A stretch of DNA of 64,000 nt from Corylus avellana (taxonomy: Eukaryota; Streptophyta; Magnoliopsida; Fagales; Betulaceae): contig NC_081550.1 in NCBI RefSeq assembly GCF_901000735.1, positions 10,468,289 through 10,532,288 on the forward strand. The letters are read 5' to 3'. Shown one piece after another: positions 1 to 10,854 of this stretch. Position 1 is the first letter of the stretch. Every line of letters begins with the position of its first letter. The notes beneath the pieces were generated by a model, which worked only from the letters and a program-made list of their open reading frames with translations, did no database searches and had not been told where the DNA came from. Both the position numbers and the translations under genes were made by a program.

Positions 1-139
1 GATTTTTACCAAACTTAGAGTTCACACATCGGCTGTCTATGACTTCTTCCATTATTCCCCACATTTGTTCCACAATCTTTGGAATAATTCTTGCTTCAAA
101 AGAAACCTCGTCAAACGAAACATTGCTAGTGCCAGCCAT
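1..139 (-). CDS. Possible gag N-terminus, open at the window edge
   Basis: An ATG at 139-137 on the minus strand opens a reading frame of 46 codons that runs off the left edge without a stop. The product starts MAGTSNVSFDEVSFE and is acidic and helical in character. I recognise no domain. Its position about 500 bp downstream of a primer-binding site, in the same orientation, suggests the start of gag. That is inference from context. It could also be a chance frame. Confidence 0.35.
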   Translation of the reverse strand, partial: MAGTSNVSFDEVSFEARIIPKIVEQMWGIMEEVIDSRCVNSKFGKN

Positions 140-643
140 GGCGTATTGATTTAAGTCGGTAATACCAAGCTCTCTTTTTTGATTACGTGTAAAGGGCATA
201 AACTTTTTTTTTTTTTTTTCACCCTTAGGCTAGATAAGATATCCTCAGAATACAATAAGCTGGAAAGTGCTAACTTAACTCTATTACCAAACAGTCAAAA
301 CTTCCAACACTAAACCAGAATAAGATAATCCTCACACTGAAATAAACTTACCCGTCCACTGGAATAGGGATTTCCACCAATTGCTGCAACCAAACAGCCA
401 CCTTTTTCCCCAAATAAACACGTAGGAAGCAAAATTTCATAACAAAAGTTGCAGAAAATTTTGCAACTCCCACAGCCGCTCACTGAAACACCCAAGAATC
501 AACAACCACCGTACCACCGAACAGAGATGAACGTCTACCACCCATGTTGACGATGATCCTCACATGCTCAGTACGATTGAGCAACAGCTCATTGCCACAC
601 AATCAGTACCCACACGGCACAGCAAAATCCGCCCAAGAAAGCG

Positions 644-657
644 TGGCTCTGATACCA
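644..657 (-). other. Primer-binding site, iMet tRNA type
   Basis: The plus strand reads TGGCTCTGATACCA, the 3' end of plant initiator methionine tRNA, so the minus strand carries the complementary primer site beginning TGGTATCAGAGCC. It lies two bases inside the LTR boundary, the usual spacing. Confidence 0.75.
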
Positions 658-659
658 AA

Positions 660-955
660 TGGTAAGAACCGTAGTTCTTATCAATTAAAATCAGAGAAAA
701 ACCAAAGAAAAACAAAGAAAGATATGACCTATTCGAGAGGGTCTAGCCTCCACAATTTGCTTATAGCAATTGATTGAAATTGTTATTGGATGGTTGGCCT
801 AAAGGCACTTACATTGCTTTTTATAGAGTAGAAAATAATCTTAATCTCAATAGGAATAGGATTAATAACCCTAATCCTAGTAGGAGAAGAAATCCTAACC
901 TAGTAAGGAAAGGAATAATTATTTAACAATAGAAACTATAGGGTTCTTAATAGAG
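660..955 (-). repeat. 5' LTR of the left-edge retrotransposon
   Basis: The LTR lies next to the primer-binding site. On the plus strand it starts TGGTAAGAACC and ends near GGTTCTTAATA, an imperfect inverted terminus (TAAGAACC/GGTTCTTA). The final CA is not clean. The outer border is set by the start of Athila homology near 955. No second LTR is present for comparison. Confidence 0.5.
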
Positions 956-1263
956 ACATATGCAGAATCTGAATTTGAATCCAATCCGAAATCTTATCCA
1001 ATCTGAAATTTAATTCAATCTGATCTTTAATTCGATTTAACCTTTTTCTTGGATTTGGTTAAACTTGACCACATCATCTAGGTCTTCTCAAGGTATGCTT
1101 TCTTCCAAACTTTGCAGTTTTCCCTTTAAAGTTGTAATTTTTCTTCAACAACCTACAAATACTAAAAACATAAAACTAACACAAAACATTAAATAACGAC
1201 ACAACTAAAGGATTAACTAATATAAATAAAGGGGTCCAAATATAGAATATTTGGCACTTATCA
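956..1263 (-). repeat. 3' LTR remnant of the Athila element
   Basis: About 308 bp closely match 11205-11516, the outer end of the 5' LTR. Both copies end in ...TTGGCACTTATCA on the plus strand, so the LTR starts TGATAAGTGCC on the minus strand. The rest of this LTR is missing because another element begins at 955. Confidence 0.85.
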
Positions 1264-1278
1264 AACACCCTCAAACTT
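1264..1278 (-). other. Polypurine tract of the Athila element
   Basis: On the minus strand AAGTTTGAGGGTGTT lies directly before the LTR start TGATAAG. The same arrangement occurs in the second Athila fragment at 16216-16230, which supports the boundary. Confidence 0.8.
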
Positions 1279-2810
1279 ACATTTTGCTAGTTCTTTAGCA
1301 AAACAAAACGAAAAATAAAATGAAAGCAAGAAACATAAATCCTCTTTCGTGGGAGAGACAATTGCATTTAGCATATGGAACAAGTCTTTTAAACCCCTAG
1401 GCATCCCGAGTGGACGAGTGAAGTCTCATGAGAGCTTAACAGGAATGATACCCACAAACATTGTGCACTATGTTGTTAACAAGAAAGAATTTTCACATAA
1501 ACCATGGTTCTTATTCATGAGCAAGCTTAAAAAGACAAACACCATCATCACAGTCAAAAGGAAATTCAAAATCAAATCACTCATAAATGGACAATTTAGA
1601 CCTAATATGTTTTGAAATGTGTAAAGTGTAATTAGCACACAATCATAAAGCTTTCAGCTTAAACTCAAGACAAGTTCCATAAAATTTGTAAGAATCCCTA
1701 ACAGATGAAACAACCAAGGCAAGATATGCATTTTTTTTTTTTACAGACTCTGCAATGTCTAACTCCCTTAAGCTTTCTAATTGACCTATGTAATAAGTGT
1801 TAGACCAATGACTCCCAAGCCAGGAGGCTTTAGGGCACTAAATGTAAAACATCCCTAAGGGCTTATTAATTTAAGTAAAAAAGGTTACGAAGCCAGACTA
1901 GCCATATCATAAATCAACATTGAACTTCACACCTTTTGACGCGAACACTCAATGCTTAATGAGGCAAGAAGTCTGGTTACTCAGTGAAAAACTCAACATG
2001 ATCTTTTTTTTTTTTTTTCTTTTTCCTTCTTTTTTTTTTTTGATTTATTTATTTATTTATTAATATATATATCTTGTAAGCCAATGGTTATTCATCAATA
2101 GATCATCCAACAAATCTCAAAGAGAACAAGCTTAAGCTCAAACATCATACCTCATAGAAAACATGCTAATGTGCTCATAAAAATTTATCTCAAAACAAGT
2201 GAAATCTCTTTTACCCAAAAATAAGTCAAAGGACTAAGATTCCTAATGACATAATGATGTAGTTCAACCCTTTAAGCAAGCTAATGAAATGCAAATCACA
2301 GTTACAGTTTAACTCAAATATGACAACAACATAGCATAATTTTTATTTTTTTTTCAAAATATATTTTTTTTAAACTCAAAATGACAAATAAAAATAAACA
2401 AATAAGAACAAAAATAAACAATAAGAAAAAATAAACAAATTAGAACAAAAATAAACAGACAAAGTGTTCTTCCATACCCCCAAACTTGAATTACACATTG
2501 TCCTCAATGTAGACAGCAATACAATACCAAGAGGTATAAGGAACCAGAGTGAGCAAAGAGATGACCCCCAAACTTACTCGTGACAACACCCATCCTAAAA
2601 AACACAAAAATTAAACAAAAATGAACATAAACAAAACAACAACAAAAAATGACTAAAAATACCAAAGAAAAATGAATGCCTCCCATAAGCGCTAAGTTTA
2701 CCGTCTTCAGCTAGACTTTTCACCGCTGATGATTAAGTAGATGACGTAGGATCTTCCAAAGGCAAGTCCTAACTCTTTGAAATTTCCAGTTCCAAGAACG
2801 GCTTCAACCC
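1279..2810 (-). other. 3' non-coding region of the Athila element, second polypurine-like motif
   Basis: This lies between the integrase end and the polypurine tract. It is AT-rich with homopolymer runs and holds no convincing envelope-like ORF, although many Athila elements carry one here. At 2475-2509 the minus strand has CATTGAGGACAATG followed by an AAGTTTGGGGGT purine run, a motif seen in Athila/Tat elements and similar to the terminal polypurine tract. The stretch 1279-1400 is closely matched by 16094-16215 in the second Athila copy. Confidence 0.65.
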
Positions 2811-3947
2811 CTAACCATTGACCGTAAGAGTACTTCCATTCTTAGGATCATCGATTTCGATGGCTCCATGAGTAGAAACTGCACGCACTATGAATGGTAC
2901 AGTCCATCGGGATTTGAGCTTTCGTGGAAACAGATGTAGATGTGAGTTGTAAAGGAGGACTTTCTGACCAACTTCAAATGATCTTCTCAAAATATTTTGG
3001 TCATGGATCTTCTTCATCTAATCTTTGTATAGCTTGGCACAATTGTAGGCATCATTCCTCAATTCTTCTAATTCATCTAGCTATACCTTCCTTTGCTCAC
3101 CAGCCTTCGTGAGGCTGAAATTCAGCTACTTTATAGCCTAATAAGCCCGGTGCTCCAATTCCACAGGGAGGTGACAAGCCTTGCCATACACGAGTCAGTA
3201 GGGAGACATGCCAATTGGAGTCTTGAATGAGGTCTGGTATGCCCATAGAGCATCATTGAGTCAAAGAGACTAGTTCTTCCTTGTCAGGTTCACCGTCTTT
3301 TCTAATATCCTCTTGATTTCTCTATTGGATATCTCAACTTGCCCACTTGTCTAAGGATGGTAGGGAGTTGCAACTTTATGAGTAATGCCATACTTCTTCA
3401 TGAGTTGCTCAAAATATCGATTGCAAAAATGCTTCCCCCCATCACTGATGATGGCACGTGGTGTCCCAAAACGTGTGAACACATTTTCCTTCAAAAATTG
3501 CAACACAACTTTGTGATCATTAGTCTTGCATGCAATGGGCTCCACCCACTTGGAAACACAATCCACCGCCACAAGGGTGAAAAGATACCCATAAGAATTA
3601 GGGAAAGGCCCCATGAAATTGATGCCCCAAACATCAAAAAGCTCCACAATAAGGATCGGGTTCAACATCATCATATTCCTTCTTCCAGTGCTCCCTAACT
3701 TCTGGCATCTATCACAGGCTGAACAGTAGGCACAGGCATCACGAAAGATGGAGGGCCAATAGAATCCACTTTGAAGAATCTTTGCGGTGGTCTTTTTAGA
3801 ACTGAAGTGGCCGCCATATGCATGATCATGGCAAAAAGATAGGACATCTTGTTGGTCATTTTCAAGAATGCATCTCCTTATAATCTGATCTGGGCAGTAT
3901 TTGAACAGGTAAGGATCATCCCAAAAGAAGTACTTAGCCCCAGCCAA
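2811..3947 (-). pseudogene. Athila integrase, disrupted
   Basis: The open part (3947-3351) has the HHCC zinc-binding N-terminus (histidines in CHDHAYGGHF, cysteines in ACDRC) and the catalytic core. The first catalytic aspartate, expected before FMGPF, is asparagine (GINFMGPF). The second is present in IISDGGKHF. The frame then stops (CAG to TAG near 3353), while SNREIKRIL with the third acidic residue continues beyond it. More stops follow before a C-terminal piece at 3017-2811 with WTVPFIVRAV and HGAIEIDDPKNGS. Integrase would join the cDNA to nuclear DNA. This copy must be inactive. Confidence 0.88.
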
Positions 3948-3971
3948 GAATTTTGATCTGTCTTGCCTGGC

Positions 3972-5438
3972 CTAATGTGATGGCATTTCGGCAGTAACAA
4001 GGTTGTTCACTATATCTGCGAACCATGGTGCAGTAATTTGAGAGATGTGCATAAGTTGTTCATCAGGGAATGTCTCAGCAATCGGCACAGCATTTTCATT
4101 GAAGTCCACAACCAGCCTGGATAGGTGGTTAGCTACCACATTCTTGGAACCCTTCTTGTCCCGAATTTCAATATCAAACTCTTGCAGCAACAGAATCCAC
4201 CGGATGAGACGAGATTTAGCATCTTTCTTTGACAAAAGATATTTCAGCGCAGTATGATCCGAGTAGACTAAGACTTTAGACCCTAGCAAGTAAGATCTAA
4301 ACTTATTCAGAGCAAACACTACAGCCAACAACTCCTTTTCAGTGGTGGAGTAGTTGAGTTGTGCATCATTCAGAGTCTTGCTGGTAAAGTATATGACATG
4401 TGGAATTTTCTCTACTCGCTGACCCACAGCATAATCGGAGGCATCACACATTATCTCAAACGAAACCCCCCAATTAGGTGGCTGAATGATTTGTGTAGAA
4501 GTTAAGTTCTTCTTAAGAATCTCAAAGGCTATCTGGCACTTGTCATTGAAATCAAAAGGAACATCTTTAACCAGTAGATTACATAGAAGTCTTGCTATCT
4601 TGCTGAAGTCCTTGATGAATCTTCTGTAGAACCCAGCAGATCCCAGAAACGACTGAACCTCCTTAACTGTCCATGGGGGCGGAATGTTAGAGATCAAATC
4701 AACCTTAGCTTTGTCAACCTCGATACCTTTGTGGGAAATTACAAGCCCCAAAACAATTCCTTGTTTTTCCATAAAGTGGAATTTTTTCCAATTCAAAACT
4801 AGATTCTTCTCCTTACATCGTACCAGCACCAATGTGAGATGATGTAGACACTCCCCAAATGATGAACCGAAGACTGAGAAGTCATCCATAAAGATCTCTA
4901 GGTGACGTTCAACCATATCTGAAAAGATGCTGATCATGCTCCGCTGAAAAGTGGCGGGTGCATTACACAATCCAAACGGCATACGGTGATAAGCAAACGT
5001 ACCGAAAGGACAAGTGAAAGTAGTCTTCTCTTGATCTTCGGGGTCCAGTGGAATTTGGTTGTAGCCAGAGTAACCATCAAGGAAAGAGTAGTACTCATGG
5101 CCTGCCAATCTCTCCAACATCTGATCGATGAAAGGTAGAGGAAAATGGTCTTTTCTTGTCACAACGTCTAACTTCCTGTAGTCATTGCACACTCCTCATC
5201 CTGACTGCACACGAGTGGGGACCAATTCATTTTCCTTGTTCTTGATAACTGTGATCCCTGCCTTCTTCGGCACCACATGAATAGGACTCACCCATTTGCT
5301 GTCAGAGATTGGGTATATGATTCCCGCATCCAGAAGTTTAATTACCTCTGCTTGAACTACCTTTGGCATGGCCCGATTTAACCGTCTCTGTGGCTCGCAA
5401 GAAGTTTTAGCATTTTCTTTCAAATGAATCTTATGCAT
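3972..5438 (-). pseudogene. Athila reverse transcriptase and RNase H, disrupted
   Basis: The frame runs from 5438 with fingers motifs (SKWVSPIHVVPKKAG), is cut by an in-frame TGA at 5195-5193 (a tryptophan codon in related elements), and continues with [29 protein letters not shown] and polymerase box FMDDF (about residue 103 of the second piece). RNase H follows ([29 protein letters not shown]). A few residues normally found after DYAVG are absent, implying a small in-frame deletion. Another stop separates it from integrase near 3974. Together these domains would make and trim the element's cDNA in virus-like particles. Confidence 0.88.
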
Positions 5439-5656
5439 TACTACTGCAGGGCAGATTCCTTTAATATCTTCTATTGACCACCCGATTGCTTCTTTATGCT
5501 CTCACAAAACTTCTAGCAGCTTTTGTTCCTGATCACTGGTAGAGATTCTGTAGGATCCAGATACTTGTACTTCAGGGTGTTTGGTAGAGGCTTCAACTCC
5601 TGCTTGACAGGCTCAGCTACTAATGAAGATGGATTAGGGGACGATGTCAAAGTAAT

Positions 5657-7546
5657 TTATACAGTCTCTGTCTCTATCTCAGGAGTTGAGTCTAACAAGG
5701 CATCAACTTGTTCCAATAATATGTCCAGTTCCAGGTCACTTCCCAATGCAATCAGGCATTCTCCCAAGGGGTCTTCAATATCTGGTTCATTGACAGTTTT
5801 CTCTACTATTTCCTCAATTAAGCATGTGCTTCTAACCTCCTCATATTCAAATGGTTGCCTGCTGATATCAAATATGTTCAGCTCCACTATCATGTTTCCA
5901 AATGATATCTTCTTGACTCCAGTTCTATAGTTGATTAGGGCATTAGCCGTAGCTAAAAAGGGATGCCCTAATATGATTGGAACTTGAATTTTTACATTTT
6001 CCATCTCTGTATCTAAGACGATGACGTCCACAGGGTAGTAGACCTTATCAACCTTGATAAGCACATCTTCAATAATTCCCCTTGGAACCTTCACAGATAT
6101 GTCGGCCAACTGAAGTGTAATTGAAGTGGATTTCAACTCTCCCAATCCCAGTTGAACATATACTGAATATAGCAGTAGATTTACACTGGCCCCCAAATCC
6201 AACAGAGCATTTTCAACTCGGTTGTCACCAATCTTGCAAGCAATGGTAGGACATCTAGGGTCCTTATACTTTACAGGCATCTTGTATTGCAAGATAATGC
6301 TGACCTGCTCAGTTAGGAAAGCTTTCTTGGGGACGTTCGTCTTCCTCTTGATGGTGACCAAATCTTTCAGAAATTTGGCATAAGAAGGCACTTGCTGGAT
6401 GGCATCTAGGAATAGAATGTTTATTTGCACTTGCTTGAACACTTCCAAAATATCATCGAACTTCGAGCTTTTCTTAGGCGCTATCAATCTTTCTGGATAC
6501 GAAGCTTTGGGTATAGACTTTCTGGAAGGATCATCAGTAATCGGAATGGCAATGTCTGGTCCTTTGTCTTCCACAAGCTTGTCCAGGTTTTCCTTCTCTT
6601 CTGCAGCCTCAGTGGCCTCTTCAGGCATGACCACTTGATTATCCACTTGTTTGCCTGACCTTAGAGTAGTGATGGCTTGTATATGCTCCTGACCATGCGT
6701 AGAGGCAGAGGAACTTCCAATCATAAATTGCCCTTTTGGGTTAGGCACAGATTGACTAGGGAACTTCCCTTTTTCTCTTTCCCCCACTTGATTTGCTATA
6801 TGGCCAACTTGTCCTTCTACCTTGATCATGACCAACTTAAGTTCTTGTATGTCTCTGTTGTTAGCCATGTTCGAATTCCTTAACTCTTGTACGGCTTGAT
6901 TGGTGAAACCTTTTATTTCTTGAAGACAACTTTCTACTCTATTTTCAGACTGATTAACAGTATGCGTGAGCGTTCTTATCATGTCTTCCAGTGATGATTG
7001 TGGTGAAGGCTGTGGCACTTGAGTGGTGGATTGATAGACAGGCAGTTGAGCTTGGTGAGATGGCCGGTACTGATTCTGCGTTTGAGTGGAGGTACCTCCC
7101 TGGTTCAATGGCTGATTCTGCTTCCAAGAGAAATTGGGGTGATTCTGCCACCCTGGATTATAAGTTTTAGAAAACGGTCTAGTTGTGGGTTTTCTATACT
7201 CATTGAAGGCATTGACTTGCTCAGTTGGGTACTCTGTTGACAGAGTTGGGCAGTTTTGAGTGAAGTGCGTTTGACTATCACATAACCCGCATGCATCAAC
7301 TTGGTAAGTATCTACTGTATTCACTGGTTTGTTTAAGACCATAGTGTCAAACTGACGCCTGAGAACCTTGAAATCCTCCCTTAATTCAGCATCGTTTCTC
7401 ACCTTATAGATGCATCCCGTCTTGGGAGCGAGTTGTTGTCTGTCCCAACTATTTTGAAAATCCCATTGTTGTGCTCGTTCAGCCATTTCATCCAAACTTT
7501 TATAGGCTTTATCCCCAATAAGACTTAAAAATTCTCTACCATTCAT
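5657..7546 (-). pseudogene. Athila gag C-terminal half and protease
   Basis: A 629-codon open frame. A CX2CX4HX4C zinc knuckle lies at about residues 86-99 (CGLCDSQTHFTQNC), typical of gag nucleocapsid. A glutamine- and proline-rich stretch (about 130-190) and a charged segment follow. The aspartic protease motif near residue 450 reads LDLGASVN rather than the usual DSGAS. A second protease landmark, ILGHPFLATANALI, lies further on. The frame ends before the reverse transcriptase. The first ATG is internal to gag, because matching gag sequence lies upstream beyond a stop and a frame change. Confidence 0.85.
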
Positions 7547-7659
7547 AGTCTTAAGTGAGTTTTACTCACTTGGTGTTAGTCCCCTATAGAAAACTTGAAC
7601 AAGCACCTCATTCTCAAACCCGTGGGGTGGGATTTTATAGTAAGCTCTTTAAACTTCTC

Positions 7660-8253
7660 CTAGCTATCGGTGAATCTTTCCCCGTCTTTCTGTCTAAAAT
7701 TGGTGATCTGTAAATGAAGGTAATTGATTTTGGAAATTGGGAAGAACTTGTGGTAAAACTTGCTTTGCAGCATATCCCAAGAGGTGATAGATCCAGGTCT
7801 ATTGTTGAGTAGACAGGATTTCGCCCTATCATGTAGAGACAGAGGGAATAACCGAAGACGCACCGCTTCTGCAAGGGTATTTTGAGTATTAACAATGTCA
7901 CAAATTTCTAAAAAAATCCTCATATGAACATGTGGATCCTCATTCTCTAATCCTCTAAATGCAGGAAGGTGACCTATTGTACTCGGCTTCAGCTCGAAGC
8001 GAGTAGCTGGCAACACTATACACAATGGTGTGTTGGTAATATTGGGTACAAACAACTCCCTAAGGGATCTAGGTTGATTTCGTTCTCCCATCTTAACAGA
8101 CTTTTCCGAATCAAACTCAGAACTTTGAGAATTGGTGGGTGAGTTTGGTGGTTGTCTTAGATTCTCTCTCACCGTTCTTTCAATTTCGGGATCAAAAGTG
8201 TTTAACACTAGATTTAAAGATCTACGACTGAGCATGCAAATAGGAACTAACAA
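7660..8253 (-). pseudogene. Athila gag N-terminal part
   Basis: A 197-codon frame with capsid wording typical of Athila gag: RFELKPSTIGHLPAFRGLEN, RLRLFPLSLHDRAKSCL, SWDMLQSKFYHKFFP. It ends at ...ERFTDS followed by TAG, where related proteins have tryptophan. Between 7660 and 7546 the coding signal moves to another frame (HGFENEVLVQVFYRGLTPSE) and meets a further stop, so gag is broken by point mutation and frameshift. The true start is uncertain. Confidence 0.8.
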
Positions 8254-8679
8254 ACTAACAACCTAACAAACTAACAAACCAAAAACTGAAATGAATTGAA
8301 CTAAATTAAATTATATTAAACTAACTAAACACAATTGCAAGCAGAAATTAATTTAAACAGAAACTAAAAACTCACGAAAAAGGACCAAAATATTTTGGCT
8401 AAAATCTACTGAACTGTTGCGGTTGCTGCCTTTGCTGTGAGTGCGCTCGATCGTAGCAGGGCTGCGATTGTTCGCACTAGCAGGGGCGTGCGGAAGGTGG
8501 TGCGGCAGAACTGTAAAACAAGCCAAAACAAAACAAAAAACAATAAGAAATTTTTTTATTTTTTATTTATTAGTAACACGAATACAACAAAACAAATTGC
8601 AGAAAAATAAAATTCAAATTATAACTAGTAGAAGAATAAAACTAATTTAGAAATAAATTGGTTTAAAAAATTGAACAAT
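8254..8679 (-). other. Athila leader with a short CG-rich island
   Basis: Untranslated stretch between primer site and gag. It is mostly A/T-rich, with simple runs (aactaac repeats at 8247-8290). At about 8418-8510 it carries a GC-rich patch with GTGCGCTCGATCG. The same motif type occurs in LTRs of related elements near 9650-9790, 16425-16560 and 56330-56530. Confidence 0.55.
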
Positions 8680-8697
8680 TCCCCGGCAACGGCGCCA
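8680..8697 (-). other. Primer-binding site, tRNA-Asp type
   Basis: The minus strand reads TGGCGCCGTTGCCGGGGA, complementary to the 3' end of plant tRNA-Asp and the usual primer site of Athila elements. It begins a few bases inside the LTR end at 8704. Confidence 0.9.
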
Positions 8698-8703
8698 AAA
8701 ACT

Positions 8704-9484
8704 TGTTGTGCAAATTTATTTAACTCGCAAGTGTACATATCGATTGTAGTTTAATGGATTGCAAGTGCGAGGTTGAACCCACAAAGAATTATATTTTTAA
8801 AAAATCAACTTATATCTATATTAATTTTACCCTAACCTATTTCCAAAAGGGTTTTGATTTTGGTTTTGAAAATTAAAAGACTAAACATAAACTAAATAAA
8901 CTAAGTAAATCAATAGATAAAGGCACTAAGGATGCGGAATCTACACTCACCAAATCATAATAACATATTTTATGTTCATCAATATTAATCCAAAGTTCTC
9001 ACAATTTAAATCTTATGTATGTTTTACTATGCTTCAAAGAATTAATTAAAACCATCACATGTATCAATTTATTGACCAAATCACAAAAGGAATCCAATAT
9101 CAATTAAATCATCAGATGTATCCATAAATCACAAAAGATATCAAATCTTAATTGAAACATCAAATGTATCCGTAGAACAAATCACAAGGGATATCCAATT
9201 TTTATGAGTTAAAAACCAAGCAATCAATTATATGAAATTATCCTAAATCATCAAGTGTATCCTTGAATCACAACTAGATATCCAAAAATCATGCCACATA
9301 TCGAAAAAAGTAAAATAATTGAAATATAAAACCAATAAAATCGGAATAATAAAACTTACAATAAAGCGATGTTGTACTTCATCAGTAAGGCTTCATCCCC
9401 AACCTTATTTGAGAATTTAGCTTCACATGACTATGAAACTAAAACCTAAACCTAAAGAAAAACTAAACTAAAAGAAAGGCTGTG
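8704..9484 (-). repeat. 5' LTR of Athila, inner part (U5 side)
   Basis: The LTR ends ...CACAACA on the minus strand, like the related LTR at 17388-17394. The stretch holds ATCAAATGTATCC-type repeats (9040-9290) that recur, diverged, in the second Athila LTR at 16860-17060. It is interrupted at 9484/9485 by another LTR and resumes at 10855. Confidence 0.8.
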
Positions 9485-10854
9485 TGATAAGCGCCGAATG
9501 TTGCACATTCAAGCCCCTTATTTTACTTATGTTAATTCCTTAGCCTTGTTATTTATTTTATTTTGTTTTGTTTTTGTGTTTTAAGTCTTATTTGACAAAC
9601 CATTGGAAAATGGGCTTAAAAGATCAAAAAAGCTGAGCATTCTGGACCTAGGATCGAGCGCAGCACTCTTGGGAACGAGCGCACCTGCGCTCGAGCGTCT
9701 GCGGCCAGGGATTGAGCACAATGCGCTCGTGCGCACAAAAGCTAAGCTCGAGCGCATACTATCTCGGATCGAGCGCACACGGGTGTACAGTGCACGGTAA
9801 GACTCCTTTTCCAGCTTGGGCTTGGTTTTCAGTCTCCCAATTGGACTGGGAGACTAACTTTCGATTTTCTAAGGACTTCTAGGGTTTTAGGGTTTTCCAA
9901 ATCCCTATAAATAGGGCTCTAAACATTGTAAACAGAGACACCGCTTTCTAGAGCAAAATTCAGTAAATTGTCTTTGGAGCTTAGAAGATCATGAGCAGCT
10001 AAACCCCTTCGTGGGGTGTTGATGTAACCCTATCCAAGCACAATGGTTTGATTGTATTTAATTTCTAGATTTTCAATTTATGCATGTTGATTGTATAACT
10101 ATGAGGATTGCTACAATTGATTTATGTTCTTCATATTAAATGCAATTGTTCTTAAATTCCAAAATCAATATTTGTGAAATTCTTCTCTTGTCTTAGAAAG
10201 TATTTTACTTTTATTGATCTCAAATCATTCTTGTTTTCTGTGATTATGAGGATGATGGTTATACAATGGGTTTAATTGACATATGATCAATAGGATTTGA
10301 TAGGCCATGCCTAGGGAAGACGGATTGTACTACACCCTAGTTTAGTGTAATTTAGGTAGACAGTCTGTGCCAACCGAAGATGGGTTACACTTATTCATTG
10401 ATTGTATGTATCCTGTTAAAGAATTTGATAATTTATACCTAGGGAAGACGGGTCGTACCGCATCTTAGTGGTTAGGTGGACGATCCGTGCCAACCAAAGA
10501 TAGATTATGCTTATTCTTTAATAAGGTAGTTTCTTGTTTATTTATAACATGCATAGAATGAATTTCTGGGATTAATTATGATTAGCCATTGTTGTGCGGA
10601 TAGAGGTGAAGTCAATACCCTACACTCTCTCTCTTATTTTAAATCTCTTTTATTTTCATGCACTTTAGTTTTAAAGAAAATTAAATCAAATATCATTTTA
10701 ATTAAGATAATTTTAATCTTTCGAATTTTGATAATAAAACCCCTGCAGTCCTTGAGGTTCGACACCTTCAATATAGCCCTATCCTACAGGATTTGTACTA
10801 TTGCGAGTGGTAATTTTTATTATTGATATTTTTGTTCACAAAAATACCACATCA
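9485..10854 (+). repeat. Solo LTR of a related Ty3/gypsy family, nested in the Athila LTR
   Basis: It starts TGATAAGCGCC and ends ACCACATCA (TGAT/ATCA termini), about 1370 bp, with no internal domain attached. It has a TATA box CTATAAATAG at 9905-9914 and, upstream, a CG-rich patch with repeated GATCGAGCGCA-like motifs (9650-9785). A roughly 126-bp segment around CTAGGGAAGACGG is repeated (10310 and 10438). No matching 5-bp flanks were found (CTGTG versus ATTTT), so the insertion is old or an end is altered. Confidence 0.7.

Larger units (their letters stand above)
1..955 (-). mobile_element. LTR retrotransposon, 5' part only, leaves the window on the left
   Basis: On the minus strand the order is LTR (about 955 to 660), primer-binding site (657-644), a leader of about 500 bp with a poly-T run near 204-219, then an ORF opening at 139. 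The right edge coincides with the point where homology to the Athila LTR begins (the shared stretch starts at gagacata), so the element inserted into that LTR. An iMet primer and an LTR near 295 bp fit either Copia or short-LTR chromoviruses. The lineage cannot be set from what is visible. Confidence 0.6.

Noticed and set aside
1279..2810. Envelope-like gene of the Athila element
   Set aside because: No frame longer than about 90 codons and no membrane-protein pattern is present.
8680..8697. tRNA-Asp 3' end on the plus strand
   Set aside because: Only the last 18 bases match. It is the complement of a primer-binding site beside an LTR, not a tRNA gene.
9485..10854. Recent LTR insertion with target duplication
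   Set aside because: Flanks CTGTG and ATTTT do not match, so I call it an LTR by its ends and content only.
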